DNA of 21,159 nucleotides. It comes from a virus. This document shows, piece after piece, positions 1 to 6,624 of the stretch. The stretch spans positions 1-21,159 of the IMG/VR virus record IMGVR_UViG_3300009502_000234; one strand, 5' to 3'. The translations under genes and the position numbers were made by a program. Positions within the stretch are counted from its first letter, which is position 1, and each line of letters starts with the position of its first letter. Below the pieces are notes generated by a model. That model was not told the DNA's origin, ran no database searches, and saw only the letters and a list, made by a program, of their open reading frames with translations.

Positions 1-55
1 CAATGTTGAGGAGTGGTATTTTGTCTAGGTGGTACTTGCTCTCAATAACATATAA

Positions 56-110
56 TTTTATAAAATTTTAAAAATTAATACTATATCATTACTTACAAAA
101 TTTTATAAAA
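56..110. repeat. 14-bp perfect inverted repeat, A/T only
   Basis: TTTTATAAAATTTT at 56-69 is the exact reverse complement of AAAATTTTATAAAA at 97-110, with a 27-base spacer. Each arm contains a near-palindromic AAAATTTT core. It could be an operator, a weak terminator for a transcript entering from either side, or a melting region. Being pure A/T in an A/T-rich genome, chance is a real alternative. Confidence 0.45.
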
Positions 111-221
111 AATTTTTATAGCTACATTACTACTATCTCATCATATACCTTACCACTATCTACATTACTCTATAACACTCAATACTTTCTCATTTTTATA
201 ATTATAATTGTAGGAAAATTA

Positions 222-253
222 TTTGGTAGTCTCACTTTTTTTAATTATATTTG
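222..253 (+). promoter_or_regulatory. Bacteroidota-type promoter
   Basis: TTTG at 222-225 is followed after 20 bases by TATATTTG at 246-253, a full match to the Bacteroidota housekeeping pattern (TTTG, 19-21 bases, TAnnTTTG). Transcription should start near 258-262. That leaves almost no leader for an ATG at 266 but about 30 bases for the ATG at 293. It probably drives the chain of overlapping genes that follows. Confidence 0.75.
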
Positions 254-292
254 CACATAATTTAAATGATATGTTTAATTAATTTGTTGAAT

Positions 293-475
293 ATGAGGAA
301 ATTGATTATTACGGTTGGCGTGATTAGTATATTTGTAGTTATGTTGTATGGTGTGGCTATTATGATGATAGATAGGGTTAATACTAGGATAGATCATCGT
401 ATAGATAGTTTACAAAAGAGTATAGATAGTGTATTATACATACGTAAATTAGACAGTTTGACACATGGAAAGTAA
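293..475 (+). CDS. Small single-pass membrane protein, unknown function
   Basis: A 60-residue protein starting MRKLIITVGV. A positively charged N-terminus is followed by one hydrophobic segment (about residues 4-25). A polar, heptad-like tail (about residues 26-60) contains DRVNTRIDHRIDSLQKSIDS and could form a short coiled coil. The frame is open upstream to an ATG at 266, adding nine residues. I prefer 293 because the promoter immediately upstream would leave the 266 start with almost no leader and because 293 gives a clean signal-anchor. It is the first gene after the promoter. The small size, one membrane anchor and helical tail recall i-spanin-like or other phage membrane proteins, but there is no specific family signature, so the role is left open. 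Confidence 0.65.
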   Translation: MRKLIITVGVISIFVVMLYGVAIMMIDRVNTRIDHRIDSLQKSIDSVLYIRKLDSLTHGK

Positions 476-527
476 ATATTATGTACCGGAAATAGATGAA
501 TTTTGTACTGATATTCCACTAAAATGA
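465..527 (+). CDS. Very short ORF (20 aa) coupled to the nuclease gene
   Basis: An ATG at 465 opens a 20-codon frame reading MESKYYVPEIDEFCTDIPLK. It overlaps the end of the membrane-protein gene and ends in a TGA that overlaps the nuclease start in an ATGA arrangement. It is too short to judge by content. It may be a leader peptide that couples translation of the nuclease, or the remnant N-terminus of a longer phage protein. It could also be chance. Confidence 0.3.
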   Translation: MESKYYVPEIDEFCTDIPLK

Positions 528-1312
528 AAGGTACATTGAAACATAATAACCCACATAAAAAGTCTATAGAATTAGATAAAGAAGGTAAACATTATATAAT
601 AGAGGGTGTTTCATTAGAAAGAGTTACACATTGGTTAGAGCAATATACTAAACCATTTGAGCCTATGAATACAGCTATAGGAGTACGACATTCTCATAAG
701 ACAAAAGGAGAACCATCATTATCTCCAGATAAGTTAGTCCACTACTGGAACTTAAATAGTAAGCGTAGTAATTCTTACGGTACAGGAACACATTGTTTTG
801 CAGAAATGTATATAATGGATAATGAAAATACTATACCTGATTTACCACGAGAAAAAGCAGTAGTATTATTCTTACAAGATATATTGAAAGATTATAAAGT
901 AATAGGTGTTGAGTTAAGAGTGTATTCTAAAAAGTATAAATTAGCAGGTACTATTGATCTACTATTACAACATTCCAGTACAGGAAAATATTTAATAGTA
1001 GATTGGAAAACATCTAGTAATATAGATAAGACTTATAATAAGTTAAAAGAACCATTTAAATTATTCCCACAGAGTAAGAGAATGGAGTATGAATTACAAC
1101 TAGGGGCTTATAAGTTATTGGGTTTCATTGAGTTACCAAACCATCTGATTCTACGAGTTAAACCTGATGAGTTTGAAACATCAAAACTAGTTATATTGAA
1201 TGGTAATGGAACATATTCAATAGAATTAGTAAATCATATTCCTGAACAATTGATACAGGAAGAACTTGAAAAACGCGCTGATTATGAAGAAGAAATTAAA
1301 GGATTACTATAA
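524..1312 (+). CDS. PD-(D/E)XK nuclease, RecB/Cas4-like
   Basis: A 262-residue protein with the ordered motifs of the RecB/Cas4-type PD-(D/E)XK nuclease family. These are a GTGTH segment with His90, GTID with Asp145, VDWKTS with Asp160 and Lys162, and QLGAY with Gln192 and Tyr196. In the family these residues bind divalent metal and cut DNA, usually as an exonuclease in recombination, repair or replication-end processing. No Cys cluster for an iron-sulfur site, as in true Cas4, is visible, and there are no cas genes nearby, so a phage recombination or DNA-processing exonuclease is the better reading. The start overlaps a mini-ORF stop (ATGA), and the stop overlaps the next start (TAATG), which suggests coupled translation. 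The family call is firm; the substrate is inferred. Confidence 0.82.
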   Translation: MKGTLKHNNPHKKSIELDKEGKHYIIEGVSLERVTHWLEQYTKPFEPMNTAIGVRHSHKTKGEPSLSPDKLVHYWNLNSKRSNSYGTGTHCFAEMYIMDNENTIPDLPREKAVVLFLQDILKDYKVIGVELRVYSKKYKLAGTIDLLLQHSSTGKYLIVDWKTSSNIDKTYNKLKEPFKLFPQSKRMEYELQLGAYKLLGFIELPNHLILRVKPDEFETSKLVILNGNGTYSIELVNHIPEQLIQEELEKRADYEEEIKGLL

Positions 1313-1692
1313 TGAGTAAAATATTTGATAACCTATCAATAATAAATAAACCATATACATTTGAAGAGTTTAAAACTGTTATGTATAAGAAATATAATAA
1401 ACCACGTAAATTAGGAGGGTTAATAGATGGTAATGGACAAGTTATTGATATTTTTGAAGTCCCAATTAGATACCCTTTATTATTACGAAATAAAGGAATA
1501 CTTGAATTAACTAATGATAATTGGTTAGAGTTATATGAACAGTATTTAAGAGAATGGGATCTACAATATAAAACTGTAGAATATTTAAAATGGAGAGACA
1601 GTATGTTAGATATACCAGCTATAATACAACCAGAGTATTTAGAAATAGATTTACAATACGAAGATCCAAATAATAGACGTAATGGATTATGA
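1312..1692 (+). CDS. Hypothetical protein, 126 aa
   Basis: A 126-residue soluble protein with no family I recognise. It is rich in aromatic and charged residues, with a Trp-rich middle (NWLELYEQYLREWDLQYK around residues 69-86) that is probably helical, and no membrane segment or Cys pair. Its ATG shares one base with the nuclease stop (TAATG), so it is very likely translated with the nuclease and could be a partner of it. Its own TGA overlaps the start of the small membrane protein at 1689. Coding status is supported by length, codon use and the tight packing. Confidence 0.7.
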   Translation: MSKIFDNLSIINKPYTFEEFKTVMYKKYNKPRKLGGLIDGNGQVIDIFEVPIRYPLLLRNKGILELTNDNWLELYEQYLREWDLQYKTVEYLKWRDSMLDIPAIIQPEYLEIDLQYEDPNNRRNGL

Positions 1693-1802
1693 TAAATGAA
1701 ATAGATTTAGAAAAAAAAGAATACGAAGGATGTTTATTTATATTAATAGTAATACTAACTATATCATGTTTAATCGGATTAATATATGGATACTTCTTTT
1801 AA
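1689..1802 (+). CDS. Small single-pass membrane protein, 37 aa
   Basis: ATG at 1689 overlaps the preceding TGA (ATGA) and the frame runs 37 codons to a TAA at 1800-1802. The first 14 residues are charged (MINEIDLEKKEYEG). The remaining 23 are almost wholly hydrophobic (CLFILIVILTISCLIGLIYG then YFF), which makes one membrane helix ending at the C-terminus. It overlaps the start of the glycosyltransferase gene by 17 bases. The ATGA junction and the sharp polar/hydrophobic division argue that it is a real gene. It could be a small holin-like, superinfection-exclusion or membrane-tethering protein, but nothing in the sequence decides among these. Confidence 0.6.
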   Translation: MINEIDLEKKEYEGCLFILIVILTISCLIGLIYGYFF

Positions 1803-2838
1803 TTCTAAATTCCTGGTACTCAGTTATTTACCACGCACTGCTTGTCCATTGTATAGACTAATTAATCCATACTCTAAGTTATCATCAATGGGTGTAGGAA
1901 CAAAGATATTAGAGTGTGATGGTGATATAAAGATGAGAAAGAGTGATTTTAATGAGTATAAATATATAGTACTACATACAGGATTTTGTAGTTTAGAGTT
2001 AATTAAACAACTCCATAGTATAGGTAAAATTGTAATAGTAGATAGTGATGATTATCATATATTGCCAGAATATCATGTATTACATAAGTTTTATAAAACA
2101 TCCAATACAGATAGAATAAGTAGTGTACTACGAGCAGCAGATATAATAACAACTACTAATGAGTTTTTAGCGGATAAATTAAAAGAGTATAATAAAAATG
2201 TATTTGTAATACCTAACTTTATACATCAAAGTGAGTATATGTATTTTCCACAAGTACAGGAAAAGGATTATAGTAAATTAAAAATTGCATATACTGGTGG
2301 TACTTGTCATCGTCAAGATATAGATGTAATTAAAGGATTAAATAGAGAATTAATGAAAAACAGTATAAACTATGAACTACATCTATATGGTAAAGGAAAA
2401 AATAAAGAGTTTGACCATTATTTTAATTTACTCACATATAATGGAAAATATGTAGATAATTTAGTATATCATGATTTTGTGGAAACTAAAGATTATTATT
2501 CTATATTCAATGATTTTAATATAGTATTAGCACCTTTAAAAATTGATACATTCAATAAATGTAAAAGTAATTTAAAATATTTAGAAGCTACATATTTTAA
2601 ATGTATACTAGCTGCAAGTAATATAAGTACATATAGTAAGGACATCAATAATGGGCATAATGGAATATTATTTAGTAATATAAAGGAATTAGTGAGTAAA
2701 TTACAATTAATAGAGCATAGACTTAAATTAGTATTACCAGAAATAATAAATTTAGCTGAAGAACAAATAGAAGAAGAATATAATATTAACCAGATAATGG
2801 AAAATTTTTTAAAACAACTTAACACATGGAGAGTATAA
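1786..2838 (+). CDS. Glycosyltransferase, GT-B fold (GT4-like)
   Basis: A 350-residue protein with the two-domain plan of GT-B retaining glycosyltransferases. The C-terminal half begins with a glycine-rich strand-loop (IAYTGGT, residues 167-173), then LHLYGKGK. The nucleotide-sugar-binding region reads IVLAPLKIDTF...KSNLKYLEATYF (246-270), with Glu267 at the position of the second acidic residue of the E-x7-E motif. By family it moves a sugar from an activated nucleotide donor to an acceptor. It opens a cassette of four sugar- or methyl-transfer genes, each overlapping the next, so they probably modify one glycan. Donor, acceptor and whether the target is virion, phage DNA or host surface are unknown. 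The start at 1786 lies inside the preceding small gene; a later start cannot be excluded. Confidence 0.8.
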   Translation: MDTSFNSKFLVLSYLPRTACPLYRLINPYSKLSSMGVGTKILECDGDIKMRKSDFNEYKYIVLHTGFCSLELIKQLHSIGKIVIVDSDDYHILPEYHVLHKFYKTSNTDRISSVLRAADIITTTNEFLADKLKEYNKNVFVIPNFIHQSEYMYFPQVQEKDYSKLKIAYTGGTCHRQDIDVIKGLNRELMKNSINYELHLYGKGKNKEFDHYFNLLTYNGKYVDNLVYHDFVETKDYYSIFNDFNIVLAPLKIDTFNKCKSNLKYLEATYFKCILAASNISTYSKDINNGHNGILFSNIKELVSKLQLIEHRLKLVLPEIINLAEEQIEEEYNINQIMENFLKQLNTWRV

Positions 2839-3470
2839 ATCCATATATTGCTATTTATACACACAAGGTAAAGGAATATTGTGACAAAGAGTTTTTTGAA
2901 CAACCTGAATTAAAAAAGTATAAGTATTATATAGTAGATAATACCAATGATAATTTAGAGTATTTTAATAAGTTAAAAACATTATATACTAATAATATAA
3001 CTCATATTGATATACCTATTACACCTAAAGAATCATTATTTAGAAGGAATGTAGTAGAATCAGTAAATTATTTACGTAATGATTTTATTAGTAAACCTGA
3101 GTATGATAATTTTATTATAATAGAAAGTGATTTAATACTTCCTGATAACGGAATAGAAATGTTATATAATAGTATAAGTAAAACTGTTAATTGGGGAATT
3201 ATAGGAGGACTATATTATAAAGGATTTCATGATTATAATAAAATAGGAGTACAACAAACTCATCATGTATTAAGTGGTTGTTCATTGTATAATAGAAAAT
3301 TAATAGAAGATACTGTATTTAGAATAGATGATAGTAATAAAGGAGCATTTCCAGATGCATGGATGAGTGTAGATGCTGGGGATAAAGGTTATAATTTATA
3401 TAATAATCATGATATTAAATGTAAACATTTACATGCTAAAGATGGACATAGAGGATGGAACAAACTATAA
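2826..3470 (+). CDS. Probable glycosyltransferase, GT-A-like
   Basis: A 214-residue protein that looks like a short GT-A fold enzyme. It has an N-terminal alternating strand-helix region (YIAIYTHKVKEY; YYIVDNTNDN). This leads to FIIIESDLILPDNGIEML around residues 96-113, where Glu100-Ser101-Asp102 after a hydrophobic strand takes the place of the metal-binding DxD. A later segment PDAWMSVDAGDKGYNLYNNHDIKCKHL resembles the acceptor-side region of such enzymes. It overlaps the upstream glycosyltransferase by 13 bases and the methyltransferase by 16. The GT-A call rests on the motif pattern and context and is weaker than for the flanking glycosyltransferases. Confidence 0.65.
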   Translation: MESINPYIAIYTHKVKEYCDKEFFEQPELKKYKYYIVDNTNDNLEYFNKLKTLYTNNITHIDIPITPKESLFRRNVVESVNYLRNDFISKPEYDNFIIIESDLILPDNGIEMLYNSISKTVNWGIIGGLYYKGFHDYNKIGVQQTHHVLSGCSLYNRKLIEDTVFRIDDSNKGAFPDAWMSVDAGDKGYNLYNNHDIKCKHLHAKDGHRGWNKL

Positions 3471-4012
3471 TTGAGTATAAACCAACAATATTTAATACAC
3501 CTAAAAAGTTAATAAAATTAGGTACTGCGTGGGTAGGATTAGAATCTATAATATATGATATACTTGTTAGGTTTAATATAAATACAAATATTGCATTAGA
3601 ATTTGGAGTAGAGTGGGGGTTTTCTACAGCAGCATTTGCAAATTATTTTACTCAAGTAGTAGGTGTAGATACTTTTACAGGAGATATACATAGTGGGGTA
3701 AAACAATGTCATTTAAATAGTACAAAAGAAAATTTAAAAGATTTTGATAATATAGTACTAATAAAAAGTGATTATAAAGAGTTTATAAAAAATAATAAAA
3801 ATCGTTATAATTTAATACATGTAGATATAGTTCATGATTATGAACATACTTATGAATGTGGGTTATGGTCAGTTAATCATAGTGATGTGACATTGTTTCA
3901 TGATACAGTATCTTTTAATGATGTTAATAATGCTGTGAAAGATATATGTAAATTAATTGGTAAAACTTATTATAATTATCCAAAACATTATGGATTGGGA
4001 ATAATAGTATGA
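3455..4012 (+). CDS. Class I SAM-dependent methyltransferase
   Basis: A 185-residue protein with a class I Rossmann methyltransferase core. Motif I is EFGVEWG at residues 49-55 (SAM-binding loop), followed by a strand ending VVGVDTF with acidic Asp72 to bind the SAM ribose. A later LIHVDIVHDYEHTYECG segment carries the Asp/His pattern seen in the Methyltransf_24-type enzymes that act on sugars and small molecules. No DNA-methyltransferase catalytic motif (DPPY or PC) is present. Lying between glycosyltransferases with overlapping ends, it most likely O-methylates a sugar made by this cassette. The methyltransferase call is firm; the sugar substrate is inferred from context. Confidence 0.78.
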   Translation: MEQTIIEYKPTIFNTPKKLIKLGTAWVGLESIIYDILVRFNINTNIALEFGVEWGFSTAAFANYFTQVVGVDTFTGDIHSGVKQCHLNSTKENLKDFDNIVLIKSDYKEFIKNNKNRYNLIHVDIVHDYEHTYECGLWSVNHSDVTLFHDTVSFNDVNNAVKDICKLIGKTYYNYPKHYGLGIIV

Positions 4013-4710
4013 TAGATTTATTTACATTTTGTTATAACGAAGAGTTTATGATACCATTTTTTATAAGGCACTATAGTACTATAGTAGATAGTATAACAGT
4101 ATATGATAATAAAAGTACTGATAGATCATGTGAAATATTAATATACGAATGTCTTAAATATAGAATTCCATTAACTATTATAAAATATGATACGGAAAAT
4201 CAGCAAGATGAATTCAAATTAATAGAATTAAAAAGTACAGTGTGGAAAGATTCTAAAGCTGATTATGTAATAGTATGTGATATGGATGAATTTATAGATT
4301 TATGTAACTTTGAAAATGAATTAGAAAAAAGATATAGTATTTATAAATTAGAAGGGTATCAAATGTATAGTAAATTAGAAGAATTAGAATATTTAAAACC
4401 TATAACGGAACAAATTAGAACAGGAATAAAAGATACATTATATGATAAATGTATATTATTCAAACCTACTATAAATGAAATAAAATATAGTGTAGGCGCA
4501 CACGTATGTTATAATGATAATATATACAATAGTAATATAAAATTATTACATTATAAAAATATAGGAATTAATAGAACTTTAAAATTATTTAAAGAACGTC
4601 AATTTAGAACTAATAAAATGTTTGAATTAAATATGGATTGGCATTATAGATTACCACAACAAGAAATAATAGATAAATTTGAAATTGGAACTAAACAACA
4701 AATAATTTAA
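4009..4710 (+). CDS. Glycosyltransferase, GT-A fold (GT2/GT92-like)
   Basis: A 233-residue protein with clear GT-A features: FCYNEEFMIPFFIRHY at the N-terminus (the NEE signature), VYDNKSTDRS at residues 31-40, and CDMDEF at 90-95, where Asp91 and Asp93 form the metal-binding DxD. Family members of the Glyco_tranf_2_4/GT92 kind add single sugars, often to polysaccharide or protein-linked glycans. No membrane segment is seen, so it is probably cytosolic. Its ATG overlaps the methyltransferase TGA (ATGA), and it closes the glycan cassette. Acceptor unknown. Confidence 0.82.
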   Translation: MIDLFTFCYNEEFMIPFFIRHYSTIVDSITVYDNKSTDRSCEILIYECLKYRIPLTIIKYDTENQQDEFKLIELKSTVWKDSKADYVIVCDMDEFIDLCNFENELEKRYSIYKLEGYQMYSKLEELEYLKPITEQIRTGIKDTLYDKCILFKPTINEIKYSVGAHVCYNDNIYNSNIKLLHYKNIGINRTLKLFKERQFRTNKMFELNMDWHYRLPQQEIIDKFEIGTKQQII

Positions 4711-4711
4711 T

Positions 4712-4882
4712 ATGCCAGTAACAACATATCCTATTAACGGAAAAGGTGAAAATGAATATTGTGTAGATGAAATTATACAATATACAGATGATGTAGATTA
4801 TCAAAAAAGTTCACCAACAATATTTGAAACTAATTTTGAACAAAAACTATTTGGAATAAATGAGCAAACTGAAAAAGACTAA
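4712..4882 (+). CDS. Hypothetical acidic protein, 56 aa
   Basis: ATG at 4712, one base after the glycosyltransferase stop, opens a 56-codon frame ending in a TAA at 4880-4882. It reads MPVTTYPINGKGENEYCVDE then a polar, acidic stretch (IIQYTDDVDYQKSS) and ends NEQTEKD. It fills an otherwise empty 149-base gap and overlaps the next gene by 23 bases, which fits the packing style of the region. No family recognised; one cysteine, no membrane segment. Confidence 0.6.
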   Translation: MPVTTYPINGKGENEYCVDEIIQYTDDVDYQKSSPTIFETNFEQKLFGINEQTEKD

Positions 4883-5291
4883 AATAATTGATGAAGATTT
4901 AATCACAATTGAAAGTGATTTTAAAAAAGCTATAATTAATCAATCTCATAGTTTATATAAACCTAAATATTATAAAGCAGGAGAATTTGATGTAATAGAA
5001 TTCTGTAATAGACATGAATTAGGGTTTAGTGAAGGTAATATAATTAAATATATAACACGTGCTGGAAAGAAAGATAGTAAGACTAAATTAGAAGATTTAA
5101 ATAAAGCTAAAGAATATTTAGATAGATTAATTAAATGGAATAACACTAATATAATAAGTATTGATTTAGCAAGTAAAGAATATGGAGACACATATAAACA
5201 ACTACAAAAAGAAGTACCTGATATGGATGAAGATTATTATTTAAGAAATACTATAAATATAATTAAAAATAAACGTTTGAATAATGAATGA
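4860..5291 (+). CDS. DUF3310-type protein (SaV-like)
   Basis: A 143-residue protein. Its central block (about residues 33-78) reads YKPKYYKAGEFDVIEFCNRH, then GNIIKYITRAGKK, then KLEDLNKAKEYLDRLIKW. This is the characteristic pattern of the DUF3310 family found widely in phages and sometimes annotated as nucleotide kinase. The catalytic role of the family is not established, and no P-loop is visible here, so I do not assign kinase activity. The N-terminal 32 residues and the C-terminal 55 are extensions without recognised features. It overlaps the upstream 56-residue ORF by 23 bases and the next gene by 8. Confidence 0.75.
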   Translation: MSKLKKTKIIDEDLITIESDFKKAIINQSHSLYKPKYYKAGEFDVIEFCNRHELGFSEGNIIKYITRAGKKDSKTKLEDLNKAKEYLDRLIKWNNTNIISIDLASKEYGDTYKQLQKEVPDMDEDYYLRNTINIIKNKRLNNE

Positions 5292-5559
5292 ACAAAAACA
5301 ACAAGAATTACAACTTAAAGTCGAGAAAGCACAAAAAGAAGGATTAATGTTATATCCATTTGATATAGTTACTAATCAAGAGACTGGAGAATATGAGAGA
5401 GTAGTATTATTTGAAGAAGAATTAACAGATGAACATAAACAATATTTACTACAGAACTTAACTCAATTATTTAGAACATTACCAAAAGATGTACAAGATA
5501 AGTTTGTACAAATAGTTAGTAAAACTAAATTAACTGATAAATTAATAATTACAAATTAA
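5284..5559 (+). CDS. Hypothetical protein, 91 aa
   Basis: A 91-residue, charged, probably mostly helical protein. It has a Gln/Lys-rich N-terminal helix (residues 1-20), a short hydrophobic middle (LMLYPFDIVTNQETGEYERVVLF) and a helical C-terminus. No family recognised. The start overlaps the preceding stop by 8 bases, which supports coupled translation and this start choice. Confidence 0.65.
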   Translation: MNEQKQQELQLKVEKAQKEGLMLYPFDIVTNQETGEYERVVLFEEELTDEHKQYLLQNLTQLFRTLPKDVQDKFVQIVSKTKLTDKLIITN

Positions 5560-5564
5560 ATAAT

Positions 5565-5912
5565 ATGCAAATAGAAAATTTTGATAAATTACAAGAATTA
5601 AGTGAAGATTATAAAACCTATTCTGAAGTAGTAAAAGAATATGAGAAGTATTTAGAAATAGGTGAAGTAGGAATGATTAAAATTGATTTAGTAGCTAAAG
5701 ATAATTTATGTGTAGAAGATCATAAATTAGTAGTTGAAAATCCATTAACACAAGGATCAATACATAGAGCTTTTAGTAAAGGAAAAAGAATATATACTAT
5801 AGGTAGTAAAGATAAAGAAATGGGTGAAACAATGTGGAAATTTATGATAAATTTCTATAAAGAAAAAGCTAATAAAATTAAAGAAGAATTTGAGTCAATT
5901 AAAATTAAATAA
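5565..5912 (+). CDS. Hypothetical protein, 115 aa
   Basis: A 115-residue soluble protein with no recognised family. It has a helical N-terminus (LQELSEDYKTYSEVVKEYEKYLE), a central segment with strand-like pattern (VGMIKIDLVAKDNLCVEDHKLVV), then a Gly/Lys-containing stretch and a lysine-rich C-terminal helix ending KIKEEFESIKIK. It sits five bases after the previous stop and two before the ferritin start, so it probably shares their transcript. Confidence 0.65.
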   Translation: MQIENFDKLQELSEDYKTYSEVVKEYEKYLEIGEVGMIKIDLVAKDNLCVEDHKLVVENPLTQGSIHRAFSKGKRIYTIGSKDKEMGETMWKFMINFYKEKANKIKEEFESIKIK

Positions 5913-5914
5913 CT

Positions 5915-6421
5915 ATGGAACTTAAAAAGAGAATATCAGAAGAAGTAGAAAAACTACTTAATGAACGAATTAAAGGTGAATATCAATCAGCATACATTTA
6001 TTGGGCTATGTCTAATTGGTGTGATTGTTATGGGTTTTTTAAAGCTAAAGATAAATATCGTAAGTATGGTGATGAAGAAATTAGTCATGCTAGAAAATTA
6101 GAAGATTATATTAATGATAGGAATGGTAAAGTAGTGTTACAAGTTATTCCTGTACCACAACAAGAATTTAAATCATTACTAGATGTTATTACTAAATCTT
6201 ATGAGCATGAACAAGTAGTAACAGATAATTATACTAAATTAGCAAGTGCAATATTTAATACTGATAAAGTAACGTTTGCAGAATTACAATGGTTTGTTAC
6301 TGAACAAATAGAAGAAGAAGCTAAGTTTGCTGATGCTATTATATTTGCTAACAGATTAGGTATTACAGATGAAACAACTGGTGTAGAGTTAGCAGAATTA
6401 GAAGATTTTCTTACTAAATAA
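5915..6421 (+). CDS. Ferritin (FtnA-type, intact ferroxidase site)
   Basis: A 168-residue protein of normal bacterial ferritin length. It has four-helix-bundle spacing and a full set of ferroxidase ligands: Glu22 in the first helix (ERIKGEYQSAYIYWAMSNWC), Glu55 and His58 in EEISHARKLEDY, Glu99 in SYEHEQVV, and Gln131 and Glu134 in EQIEEEAKFADA. In the family 24 subunits form a hollow shell that oxidises Fe(II) and stores it as mineral, protecting the cell from iron-driven oxidative damage. It has no bacterioferritin haem-binding Met or Dps-type dimer site that I can see. The gene lies in the overlapping small-gene chain, with the same A/T-rich codon use as its neighbours, so it is a settled part of the phage. 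In infection it could buffer iron or peroxide. Confidence 0.9.
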   Translation: MELKKRISEEVEKLLNERIKGEYQSAYIYWAMSNWCDCYGFFKAKDKYRKYGDEEISHARKLEDYINDRNGKVVLQVIPVPQQEFKSLLDVITKSYEHEQVVTDNYTKLASAIFNTDKVTFAELQWFVTEQIEEEAKFADAIIFANRLGITDETTGVELAELEDFLTK

Positions 6422-6423
6422 AT

Positions 6424-6624
6424 GTGGTTTTAACATTAGATCAAGTTAAAGTACTAGCAGATAGACTATGTAACCGTACAGGAATAAAATATATAGTCTA
6501 TTTATGCAGTACTGGAACTTACGAATTAACTGAAATTAATAATAGAAGTAAGTTGAAAAAAGAACAAATAAAATACATAACTGGAGAAAATAATGGTAAA
6601 ACAAGTACGATTAGGAGTAAATGA
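6424..6624 (+). CDS. Hypothetical protein, 66 aa, GTG start
   Basis: A 66-residue frame beginning at a GTG two bases after the ferritin stop; the nearby ATG at 6422 is in another frame and stops after three codons, and there is no internal ATG. The protein starts VLTLDQVKVLADRLCNRTGIKYIVYLCSTGTYE and ends in a basic tail. Two cysteines, no metal-site pattern. It overlaps the next gene by 32 bases. The rare start makes the exact 5' end less certain than the frame. Confidence 0.5.
   Translation: MVLTLDQVKVLADRLCNRTGIKYIVYLCSTGTYELTEINNRSKLKKEQIKYITGENNGKTSTIRSK

Larger units (their letters stand above)
1..265. other. Gene-free G-depleted leader region
   Basis: No convincing reading frame on either strand. 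Bases 1-40 are relatively G-rich and contain TTGAG at 6-10 that can pair with CTCAA at 41-45. From about 39 to 209 the + strand has only one G (position 121), which is far from the composition of the genes. The stretch also holds a 14-bp inverted repeat and two copies of CTACATTACT (122-131 and 160-169). It ends in a promoter. It is probably a regulatory or module-boundary region; what lies to its left is not visible. Confidence 0.6.

Noticed and set aside
1-60. A tRNA or structured RNA in the first 50 bases
   Set aside because: A short TTGAG/CTCAA pairing exists, but no cloverleaf, T-loop or CCA-type end can be built.
524-1312. A Cas4 gene indicating a phage CRISPR system
   Set aside because: Nuclease motifs match, but the iron-sulfur Cys cluster, cas neighbours and any repeat-spacer array are absent.
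2496-2903. 135-codon open frame on the minus strand inside the first glycosyltransferase
   Set aside because: It lies opposite a gene with clear motifs, and its Leu/Ile/Ser-rich composition is what A/T-rich coding DNA gives when read backwards.
3455-4012. DNA methyltransferase of a restriction-modification system
   Set aside because: SAM-binding motifs are present, but no DPPY/NPPY or PC catalytic motif, and the neighbours are glycosyltransferases.
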